Source: a virus
Strand: one strand, 5' to 3'
Virus record (IMG/VR): IMGVR_UViG_3300032116_000094
Location: 64,001 to 88,554 of that record
Length of the DNA stretch: 24,554 bases
Under the pieces are notes generated by a model that saw only the letters and a program-made list of their open reading frames with translations, was not told the DNA's origin and made no database searches. This document shows positions 5,530 through 12,362 of the stretch, one piece after another (position 1 is the stretch's first letter; every line of letters starts with the position of its first letter). The position numbers and the translations under genes are program-made.

Positions 5530-7866
5530 TTAAATTAATTCACTAATATTTTCAGATTTTTTAATCTGGCAGATATTGTCTGCCCAATTGTCTATCATTG
5601 GGTTATGCGAGATAACAAATATTTTTTCAAAATATTCTCTAATCTTGAAGAAAAAATTGCCAACTAATTCTAAATTGTCATTTGATATTTTACCAAACAC
5701 CTCATCCATTACTATAATGTTTGGTTTTGGAAGCGAACATATTTTAGACAAAACGGATCTTATGGCTAGAGATGAAATTGTCTTTTCGTATCCAGACCCG
5801 CTATTAAGCAATTTTTCAATTCCCGTAGAATTGTCTATCATGTAGAACTCAACATCATTCTTATCTGAAATCTTGATTTCAACTTTGAATGGTGCACTAT
5901 CTTTTAACAATCTTTGAAGCTCATTGTTTATTATTGGTAACATAGTTTTCATTATATACTTACTAATACCATGTTTGCCAAACAACTCTAGATATATTTT
6001 ATATATTTTTTCTTTCTCAGCTTCCTCTTCTATTTGCCGGATAAAATTGTAATTAGAGTCTATTTTATCATGATGATTTTTAATTTGCACTATTGCAAAT
6101 GTTATTTTTTCATCAAGTTTCCTTTTAGCTTGCGTAAGTTCTTCTAAACGATATTTAGCTTTCAAAAGTTTTGACTCTATCTCATTATTTTTGTTAATTT
6201 TTTCCTGGATTTCAAGGTAATCCGAAATTTTTTCTTTAGCTGAATTTATTTTTAGCTCTAAAGATTCTTTTGTTATCTCATATTTTGAATAAATTAATGA
6301 ATTTTTTTCATAAAGATCAAACTTTTCTCTTAATACAATAAGAGCTTTTTTTTCTTTTTTACATGTTTCAAGTTCAAGAACTAAAGAGTTTTTCTTCTGA
6401 TAGAGTTTTTCCAAATCCATCAATTTGTTTTTAACAAGAATGGCATTAATAATATCAATACCGCAATGTTCACACTTTATACCACCATCAACAGAGTTTT
6501 TTAACTCCTCTAACTCTGATATCTTAGAATCAATAGTTGTCAACTCAACATATATATCATTACACGCATCATTCAATTTATCGTAAACCTGTTCATCATA
6601 AAACTGATCAGGTTTAACAAGGTAAAGATTAGACATTTCTTTAATTGTATTGCTATATTGGATATTTAGTTTTTCTAACTCAGAATTTAATGTATCCAAA
6701 TTTGTTGCAGCCAAAACCGAATCAATGTCTGTGTGTTTAGAAGCCATCAACTCCTCCCTATATGATGTCCCTATTTTAATCTTTTCCTCAATTTCAGATA
6801 AAGCATTTTTGTCTATTTCTAGACATTCTTGAAATGTATCGATAAACTCTAAGTTTTTTTCAATATCCTGTTTTAGAGTTTCTTTGTTATATATATTGGA
6901 GATTAATCCCTTAGAGAATGTAGAGTATATTTCTTTGGCGATTTCTTCTTTTCTTTTTAAGAATTCTAACCCTAAAAACTTACTTAAAATTTGTCCTCTG
7001 GCTGTTGGTTTAGACTCAATCAAATCTTCTAGATTTGATCCTGTCGTAAGGATTGTCATCAAAAAGTCCTCTTGTTCTCCAATCGATGATTTTATGAATT
7101 TTTCTGTTTCACGACGTTGCTCACCTGTTAAACTTTGCAAAGATCCGTCTTTATTTTTCTTTATAAAATCTAATTCCGCTTTTACTGAATAATCCCCACT
7201 CTTGTTCTTTTTACGCTCAAGAGTCCTAATAATAAAATAATCATCGCCATCAATAGTAACCTCACCTTTAACAACTACTTTGTTTTTGTCTGTAAACTTA
7301 TTGAATATATCCTCATTTTTTGTCGTTTTAGTTGTCGTATTGAAGAATAGAAAAAGCAGAAGATCTACCGCCAGGACTGTTTTACCCCCAAAGTTAGGTG
7401 GATTCGAGGTTATAACTGTAATACCATTGTATTTGGTAAAGTCAATAACTTGATTCTCACCGAAGGACATAAAATTAGAAAATTCAATTCTTTTTAATGA
7501 CCATTTTTTAAATGCGGAGATGTCTTCATACCTAGAAATGAGTAGATCTTCTACTTGTTTATCCAATAAGTAAACGTCAGCAGCGAAATCATTGTATGAT
7601 TTAGAGTCCAAATACATATCAATTAACGACTTCTGATAATTCTTATCCATGATATTGTATGATACATCAATTGTTTGCATGGTCATCTCATCGTCCTGAC
7701 TAGAGTCCACTGTGATAACATTTATATTTGTTGTACCATACTTTTTAGAAAAGTATTGCTTAACGCTTTTTATGCGTTCTTGTGTGAAGTTATGTGGTTC
7801 ATCTTCCCAAATAACTTGTACGTTAGGTGTATATTTTTCCTCAATATCAGTTACTTCGCTGCTCAT
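5530..7866 (-). CDS. SbcC/Rad50-type recombination ATPase (T4 gp46-like)
   Basis: 778 residues. It is the ATPase subunit of the Mre11-Rad50-type complex that processes DNA ends, partnering the nuclease encoded at 8868-9647. The N-terminal head begins near residue 122 (LKRIEFSNFMSFGENQVIDF). The Walker A region is NPPNFGGKT with Lys162. Long coiled coils flank a zinc hook CEHCG (Cys465, Cys468). The C-terminal head has the signature SGSGYEKTISSLAIR (about 684-698), Walker B IIVMDEVFG (about 716-724) and the switch histidine in VISHNP (about 753). Two oddities: residues 1-120 precede the head and are absent from typical SbcC/gp46, and the first Walker A glycine is replaced by proline. T4 gp46 is much shorter (about 560). 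The start is taken at the first ATG, 9 nt after the upstream gene. Confidence 0.92.
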   Translation of the reverse strand: MSSEVTDIEEKYTPNVQVIWEDEPHNFTQERIKSVKQYFSKKYGTTNINVITVDSSQDDEMTMQTIDVSYNIMDKNYQKSLIDMYLDSKSYNDFAADVYLLDKQVEDLLISRYEDISAFKKWSLKRIEFSNFMSFGENQVIDFTKYNGITVITSNPPNFGGKTVLAVDLLLFLFFNTTTKTTKNEDIFNKFTDKNKVVVKGEVTIDGDDYFIIRTLERKKNKSGDYSVKAELDFIKKNKDGSLQSLTGEQRRETEKFIKSSIGEQEDFLMTILTTGSNLEDLIESKPTARGQILSKFLGLEFLKRKEEIAKEIYSTFSKGLISNIYNKETLKQDIEKNLEFIDTFQECLEIDKNALSEIEEKIKIGTSYREELMASKHTDIDSVLAATNLDTLNSELEKLNIQYSNTIKEMSNLYLVKPDQFYDEQVYDKLNDACNDIYVELTTIDSKISELEELKNSVDGGIKCEHCGIDIINAILVKNKLMDLEKLYQKKNSLVLELETCKKEKKALIVLREKFDLYEKNSLIYSKYEITKESLELKINSAKEKISDYLEIQEKINKNNEIESKLLKAKYRLEELTQAKRKLDEKITFAIVQIKNHHDKIDSNYNFIRQIEEEAEKEKIYKIYLELFGKHGISKYIMKTMLPIINNELQRLLKDSAPFKVEIKISDKNDVEFYMIDNSTGIEKLLNSGSGYEKTISSLAIRSVLSKICSLPKPNIIVMDEVFGKISNDNLELVGNFFFKIREYFEKIFVISHNPMIDNWADNICQIKKSENISELI

Positions 7867-7875
7867 TTTTCTTAA

Positions 7876-8082
7876 TTAAAGGTTTTGCTGGACGTTTATT
7901 TGGGGTGAGGGTTGTTCCTCAACTTCTGAAGTTAGCTCTGTTTCAGCCGAGGCTTTATTCTTTTCAATTGACTCTAGAAGAGTTTTAAATGCCTTACGCT
8001 GCCGATTAATATCCTCTGAAATTCTTTGGTTCCTACTTTGAACACGTTGTTTGTGACCTTTTCTGTTTTTTGATTTTGCCAT
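7876..8082 (-). CDS. Small basic protein, unknown function
   Basis: 68 residues. The first 25 are strongly basic (MAKSKNRKGHKQRVQSRNQR), the middle is helical, and the C-terminus is acidic and Gln/Pro-rich. A basic head like this suggests contact with nucleic acid or with the ATPase encoded just downstream. Nothing else is recognisable. The leader reads AAAAAAAACTAAAACT directly before ATG, with no Shine-Dalgarno. Confidence 0.6.
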   Translation of the reverse strand: MAKSKNRKGHKQRVQSRNQRISEDINRQRKAFKTLLESIEKNKASAETELTSEVEEQPSPQINVQQNL

Positions 8083-8096
8083 AGTTTTAGTTTTTT

Positions 8097-8465
8097 TTAT
8101 TTTTTATTTTCTTCGAACCATTCGATTACACTGTTTAATGCCCAAACGCTTCCTGAGGCGAATAAGCCATCAACAAAGACGACAAGGCTTTCTTTCAGTA
8201 TAGAATCGATTCCACTACCAAAATGTCTGTATTCATCAATATAAGAAATATATGGTGAGAACAATACGAATGATAAGAAGAACCCAACCCATGTTGATGT
8301 ACACATAACACAGCTTAGTAGCTGAAGCACAAAGGTACTAATATTTGATATAACAGGTATCCTATTTTCCCTTAAAAAGTTTTTAAATCCATTAAAAATG
8401 GAACCGTATACCAAAATGTTTGTACAACCGTATGCGATAAAAATCCAAATAAGTAATTTAATCAT
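8097..8465 (-). CDS. Integral membrane protein, unknown function
   Basis: 122 residues with hydrophobic segments at about 3-22, 43-68 and possibly 88-110. The central segment carries CVMCTSTWVGFFLSF (about 52-66), with a C-x2-C pair at the membrane entry. This pattern recalls small phage and bacterial membrane proteins with a C..C...WVG core (DUF1360-like), but I would not assign the family. It overlaps the upstream coiled-coil gene by 4 nt and lies between the gp47- and gp46-like genes, an odd location for a membrane protein. Confidence 0.6.
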   Translation of the reverse strand: MIKLLIWIFIAYGCTNILVYGSIFNGFKNFLRENRIPVISNISTFVLQLLSCVMCTSTWVGFFLSFVLFSPYISYIDEYRHFGSGIDSILKESLVVFVDGLFASGSVWALNSVIEWFEENKK

Positions 8466-8896
8466 AATTGATCTTTTAAATTTGTTGTTCTCAAAAACGT
8501 TGCTGATTGAGATATTGATTTAGTTTTTATTGCCGATAGCTCATCTTCTTTAGCTTGCAATTCAGATCTCAGGGTTTGTAATGTATTTGACAACTTAGAC
8601 ATTTTATCTCGTAAGTCTAACGTTTCTTTTTCGACAAGCTCACTACAATCTTTATCTTGAATCACCGACACCTCTTTAATAATTTCCCTGTCTACATATT
8701 TAATAACCTCCTTTTCTATTATCTCGATTTGTTTTTCAGGCTCTGATCCACCTAATAATCCATATTTTTTAATATCAAAACCTTGTTTTAAACATTGAAG
8801 TAAAAACTTTTCAATATCAGATATTGAATTTAAGTGACAATATTCCTGAATTGTAGAATACAATTCATTATGAATTGATAAGTTTTTCATCTCCAT
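8462..8896 (-). CDS. Coiled-coil protein with small helical N-terminal domain
   Basis: 144 residues. Residues 1-45 (LSIHNELYSTIQEYCHLN...FLLQCLKQGFDIKKYG) have the size and pattern of a ribbon-helix-helix-like domain. From about 54 on the protein is coiled coil, with an EKEVIKYVDREIIKEV stretch typical of phage coiled-coil proteins and a long helix at about 85-128. ATG 8896 or ATG 8890 could start it; both overlap the gp47-like gene (by 29 or 23 nt). Being co-translated with the nuclease, it could be an accessory of the gp46/gp47 complex. This is context only. Confidence 0.6.
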   Translation of the reverse strand: MEMKNLSIHNELYSTIQEYCHLNSISDIEKFLLQCLKQGFDIKKYGLLGGSEPEKQIEIIEKEVIKYVDREIIKEVSVIQDKDCSELVEKETLDLRDKMSKLSNTLQTLRSELQAKEDELSAIKTKSISQSATFLRTTNLKDQL

Positions 8897-9647
8897 TAAT
8901 TATATCATCAATACTAGTAATTTTAAAAGAAAGATAAGACCTGGGGTTTTTAATGTCAAAAAACGTATATTCATCAATTTCTAGATCATAAAGGCCATAG
9001 CCATGATAACTAACTGACTCACCATAATCTTGCTGAATAAAAGAGCCAACCATATATGCTTTCTTATTATTAGGAATATTAAAAACTTGTCTTTTGTGTA
9101 TATCGCCACATAATACTACGTCGCAGCCTGAAAATTTATTAGTATCATAACCTTCAGTAAAAACGTGGCCAACATCTGTTTTTAACCCATGAACCGCACC
9201 GTGAAATATACCTATGTTTTTTTTATCTGAAAAAACAAAGTCAGGTGGTATATTATGGTCCATTAATGAATATACACACCAATTAACATTGGAATCTTCA
9301 TAGATGCCTCTATTTTTGTAGTAAACAATATTTTTATTATTTAAAGATTCAACAACAGGAGTTATAGCGTCTAGTCGACCCATATTTGCCTCCAAAAAGT
9401 CATGATTACCTGGTATGATAATTGTTTTACATATTTTAGAACATTCCACCAATACCCAAGCAATCATGTCTATCAATTCTGGTGACATTTGGTTTTTAGA
9501 ATGAACCAAGTCACCAGAAAAAACAATTCTATCAGGATTATGTCCACGCCACTCAGAAAAGGCTTTATTTAATAATAAACGATATAATTCGTGATCTTTA
9601 TATATTTTAAGGTGTAAGTCCGAGAAGTGAATTATTTTCTTTATCAT
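8868..9647 (-). CDS. SbcD/Mre11-type nuclease (T4 gp47-like)
   Basis: 259 residues from ATG 9647, which gives the standard family start MIKKIIHFSDLHLK. An upstream ATG at 9665 would add six residues and increase the overlap with the zinc-ribbon gene. All calcineurin-type metal-binding motifs are present: FSDLH (Asp10, His12), FSGDLVHS (Asp46), PGNHD (Asn81, His82), GIFHGAVHG (His149, His153) and CGDIHKRQ (Asp182, His184). It is the Mn2+-dependent exo/endonuclease that pairs with the SbcC/gp46-like ATPase. The length is short, close to a minimal nuclease domain with little C-terminal capping domain; T4 gp47 is about 340 residues. The gene is in the same leftward unit as its ATPase partner, separated by three small genes. 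Confidence 0.92.
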   Translation of the reverse strand: MIKKIIHFSDLHLKIYKDHELYRLLLNKAFSEWRGHNPDRIVFSGDLVHSKNQMSPELIDMIAWVLVECSKICKTIIIPGNHDFLEANMGRLDAITPVVESLNNKNIVYYKNRGIYEDSNVNWCVYSLMDHNIPPDFVFSDKKNIGIFHGAVHGLKTDVGHVFTEGYDTNKFSGCDVVLCGDIHKRQVFNIPNNKKAYMVGSFIQQDYGESVSYHGYGLYDLEIDEYTFFDIKNPRSYLSFKITSIDDIINGDEKLINS

Positions 9648-9858
9648 TAGATTCTTGTGTGTCAAAAATATTAAATTCTTTATTTATGTGGTTGCATTGA
9701 TTACAACAATAAACGCTAATAGGTGCAATAGCATCTTGACTCTCCCCAAGCATAATCCTAGACACTTTTTTCAGTATAAAAGCTTCTTTGAAGAGTTTCG
9801 ATCCGCATTTTTCGCAAGATATATTAGGTTGTGATCTTAAATCAATTTTTGAATCCAT
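9607..9858 (-). CDS. Zinc-ribbon protein upstream of the gp47-like nuclease
   Basis: 83 residues. Cys15-x2-Cys18 and Cys51/Cys52-x2-Cys55 form a probable treble-clef or zinc-ribbon site (SCEKCG ... YCCNQCNHINKEF). The spacer between the two knuckles is about 32 residues and hydrophobic. The C-terminal 15 residues are polar and overlap the nuclease gene by 41 nt. Small two-knuckle proteins of this kind occur in many marine T4-like phages beside recombination genes. Function is unknown; DNA or protein contact is plausible. Confidence 0.7.
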   Translation of the reverse strand: MDSKIDLRSQPNISCEKCGSKLFKEAFILKKVSRIMLGESQDAIAPISVYCCNQCNHINKEFNIFDTQESNDKENNSLLGLTP

Positions 9859-9887
9859 AGTAATTTTAATTTATTTTTAGTTTATTG

Positions 9888-10745
9888 TCAAATTTTGTGT
9901 AATTTAAAATCGTATTGTAAAACACGATTTGTTATGTTTTGAGGAACCCTATACTCAGAATACATTGAGTCCTCATTCAAATGAACCACAATGCAACCTA
10001 ATAATTTTGTATTTTCAAATTCAGTTCCTTCAAGCATTTTTAGAAGCAATTTCCCATATAATGGCAACTGTAAATAATAGTGCCCTAAAGCAGTATCGTC
10101 TATATCGTCAAAAGGTGGTTTTAACTTTTTAGTATATTTGTTAGGAACAAAATTCTTAGATTGATTCGTTTTCCAGTCTGTGATAGCAATTCCAATTTCA
10201 CCTCTAGATTTAGATTCAAATAACCATACTTTATCTGGTTGACCAACGTACCCCAATTCAGGATGACCTATTACCATCTCAGTATCCAATAATATACCAC
10301 CACGTTCTTTCATAAGTTTAAGATATTTGTTACCGGCGGATATCATTTTATCACTAGCTAATAACTGGTATCTATCACATTCAAAAACAGGTTCTCTAAG
10401 AGTTTTTCTTAAATTAAAAAGATCTACAGAAGTTTGCTCTAAAAAATAATGTACACGATTACCAAGATTGACAGCTTTATCTCCTGATTCTTTCCATTTA
10501 AGTAATAGTTCATTCTTTTTCTGTGTATTACCTTTTGATATTTGTTCAGAAATTTGTTCGGCATCAAACTCGTCATAAAATTTTTTAATAACTTTAGTAA
10601 CGGAAGGATAATTATCACGTATATTACCATTAGAATCTATCATATGGTAGATGTGTGTATCTTCAAAAAACTTTAGTGAAAGTTCCTCTCTTTTTGTTTC
10701 AAAAACTTTTCTAAGCTCATTAGCCGTGTCATTTATATTCATCAT
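9888..10745 (-). CDS. PD-(D/E)XK superfamily nuclease (RecB/Cas4-like exonuclease)
   Basis: 285 residues. The motifs of a RecB/Cas4-type nuclease core appear in order: GNRVHYFLE (95-103, His99), DTEMVIGHPELGYVGQPDKV (Glu156 and Asp171), TDWKTN (Asp190 and Lys192) and YYLQLPLYGKLL (Gln226 and Tyr230, the Q-x3-Y motif). It likely degrades or trims DNA ends during recombination or host DNA breakdown. There is no helicase domain and no four-Cys iron-sulfur cluster, so it is not a classic Cas4. The start is ATG 10745 or ATG 10742, immediately after the primase stop. It lies between the primase and the zinc-ribbon/gp47 genes, which supports a replication-recombination role. Confidence 0.85.
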   Translation of the reverse strand: MMNINDTANELRKVFETKREELSLKFFEDTHIYHMIDSNGNIRDNYPSVTKVIKKFYDEFDAEQISEQISKGNTQKKNELLLKWKESGDKAVNLGNRVHYFLEQTSVDLFNLRKTLREPVFECDRYQLLASDKMISAGNKYLKLMKERGGILLDTEMVIGHPELGYVGQPDKVWLFESKSRGEIGIAITDWKTNQSKNFVPNKYTKKLKPPFDDIDDTALGHYYLQLPLYGKLLLKMLEGTEFENTKLLGCIVVHLNEDSMYSEYRVPQNITNRVLQYDFKLHKI

Positions 10746-11660
10746 TTATTTTATTTCATAATAATATTCGTTTATTTTTCCCCTCAAATCGCAGACATCT
10801 TTATCTGCCGGTAGTTTTAAAACCCTAATCTTACCGTATAATACCCCCCCATTTAGCTCATGATATAGTTTTAGTGCGTTATCAAAAGCATCTCCATCGA
10901 GGCATATAGTAATATTACCCTTTGCCTTGTTATATAATGCTTCAAAAAGAATATTTGGTAAATGTTTACCTAACAAGGGAATGCTATTGTTTAGAAAAAA
11001 AGAGTCGAACACCCCCTCAACTAAAAAAATATCATCGGACCAATTAATAAGGTGTTCATTAAAAATAATCAACTCCTTTTCAGCCTCAGGATTTTTATAT
11101 TTTGCTCGTGATTTTGTGTTCCAAGATCTTCCAATATAATAATTTAATTCATTGTTACTATCGTATGACGGTACTATAATTCTACCTTTGTAATCTCCTT
11201 TGGCCGCAAAACCTATTTTATATTTGTTTATTATTTCTTCTGTAATACCTCTAGACTTCAAATAATTTATAGCCTCAAGATACGGAGGATACCGTTTATT
11301 TGATTCACTTAATAACACGAAATCTTCAGGTAGTTTTATTTTCTTCCTAAAATGCGTAACTTGTTCCGAATCTTTCGGTCTTATTAAATTGTAAAGTTTT
11401 TTTAGCCTTTTATCACCATATAATTCAAATAGCTTACCCAGAGGACCATGCATTTTGCTATAATCCCCACAAGACCAGCAGTGAAATAAATGTTTAGAAT
11501 ACGATATTTCTAGGTTGCCTTTCCCATCCCCAGATTCTAATCCTTTTAATTCTGAACAATTTGGACAATCATATGATATCTGGGATTTGTTGGGATAGTG
11601 AGCTTTATGCTGACCCAACAGATCATCCAACAAGGTTATTATTACATCATGCTCTTCCAT
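10746..11660 (-). CDS. DnaG-type primase with zinc finger and TOPRIM domain
   Basis: 304 residues from ATG 11660; the frame is open to 11699, but that part would be a hydrophobic leader not seen in primases and would run through the TACCTTTG promoter box. The N-terminal zinc-binding part has DCPNC (Cys32, Cys35) and HCWSCG (Cys61, Cys64). The middle includes a DnaG-like segment with YLKSRGITEEIINKYKIGFA (133-152) and GRIIVPSYD. The TOPRIM fold shows EGVFD (Glu215, Asp219) and CLDGDAFDNA (Asp255, Asp257). It should make RNA primers for lagging-strand synthesis. It is much smaller than bacterial DnaG and lacks a helicase-binding C-terminal domain, as is usual for phage versions. Confidence 0.9.
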   Translation of the reverse strand: MEEHDVIITLLDDLLGQHKAHYPNKSQISYDCPNCSELKGLESGDGKGNLEISYSKHLFHCWSCGDYSKMHGPLGKLFELYGDKRLKKLYNLIRPKDSEQVTHFRKKIKLPEDFVLLSESNKRYPPYLEAINYLKSRGITEEIINKYKIGFAAKGDYKGRIIVPSYDSNNELNYYIGRSWNTKSRAKYKNPEAEKELIIFNEHLINWSDDIFLVEGVFDSFFLNNSIPLLGKHLPNILFEALYNKAKGNITICLDGDAFDNALKLYHELNGGVLYGKIRVLKLPADKDVCDLRGKINEYYYEIK

Positions 11661-11664
11661 AGAA

Positions 11665-11672
11665 CAAAGGTA
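11665..11672 (-). promoter_or_regulatory. Bacteroidetes-type -7 box TACCTTTG directly before the primase
   Basis: TACCTTTG matches TAnnTTTG and ends only 4 nt before ATG 11660, so any transcript from it would be leaderless or nearly so. A T-rich stretch containing TTG lies about 24 nt upstream, a little further than the usual -33 distance. The shared flank with the box at 5504-5511 (ATTACCTTTG) supports a real element. Confidence 0.5.
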
Positions 11673-11708
11673 ATAAATTAATTTCAATAAAAAAAACAAG
11701 AAATAAAT

Positions 11709-12311
11709 TTAACTCCAAATGCCTTCCTTTTTTAGGAACCCTAACGCACAACAATACGCATCAGTACTATCGAAATTTTCTTTTTTCAACGTATTATTTT
11801 TAGTAAATAACCATTGAATTTGCGGTTCACGTTTAGAGACTAATTCCCATATTACCATTTTTTTATCAACATCCTTTGGATACCCACCAAACAAGACATT
11901 TTTACCCTTATCATTTTTCTGTAAAAGTTCAGGAAAGGCATTTTTCCTGGATTCATATGTTGTGATAAAATCAGGAACAATACCTAATACTTCATAAACC
12001 TCTCTAAATATTAGAGTGTTAAACCTAAGTAGCGTACCTATTGTATATGCATTATTAGAGTTCAATAACGGCTCTTCAATAACAACATGTGTGATATTTA
12101 AACTAGAATACGCTTCTAACTTTGATCTAAACATATTAGATTTTAATATTAGTTCTTCCAGTTTATTTCCAACTTCAGGTTTTGGCCTGGGGGATACATG
12201 CGTTAATTCTAATAATTCTTTAGTCGCAATATCAAATAATGCGATCCCAATAGTTTTAGTTGAAACGTCCAATCCTAGAATTTTTGGGTTATTTACAATA
12301 GTTTCACTCAT
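11709..12311 (-). CDS. RuvC-like Holliday-junction resolvase
   Basis: 200 residues with the RNase H-fold plan of RuvC. The first strand ILGLDVSTKTIGIALFD carries catalytic Asp15. THVVIEEPLL (72-81) supplies Glu77 or Glu78. The C-terminal helix has FDSTDAYCCALGFL with Asp179 and Asp182. It would cut branched recombination intermediates before packaging, the job done by endonuclease VII (gp49) in T4. It is the first gene of the replication/recombination block, after a 51-nt gap from the virion genes that holds no recognisable terminator. No Shine-Dalgarno precedes its ATG. RuvC-like enzymes of this type are common in marine phages. Confidence 0.85.
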   Translation of the reverse strand: MSETIVNNPKILGLDVSTKTIGIALFDIATKELLELTHVSPRPKPEVGNKLEELILKSNMFRSKLEAYSSLNITHVVIEEPLLNSNNAYTIGTLLRFNTLIFREVYEVLGIVPDFITTYESRKNAFPELLQKNDKGKNVLFGGYPKDVDKKMVIWELVSKREPQIQWLFTKNNTLKKENFDSTDAYCCALGFLKKEGIWS

Positions 12312-12362
12312 ATAATAAATTATTGATACAATAATAGTTAAATATGTTGTAATTGTGAATTA

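Noticed and set aside
10439-10630. 63-residue minus-strand open frame inside the nuclease gene
   Set aside because: It lies wholly within the well-supported PD-(D/E)XK gene in another frame and shows no family features.
9888-10745. CRISPR-associated Cas4
   Set aside because: The nuclease motifs are shared, but the four iron-sulfur cysteines of Cas4 are absent and no CRISPR or other cas gene is nearby.
11661-11699. Longer primase N-terminus starting at 11699
   Set aside because: It would add a hydrophobic leader foreign to primases and covers the TACCTTTG box; ATG 11660 gives the usual short lead to the zinc finger.
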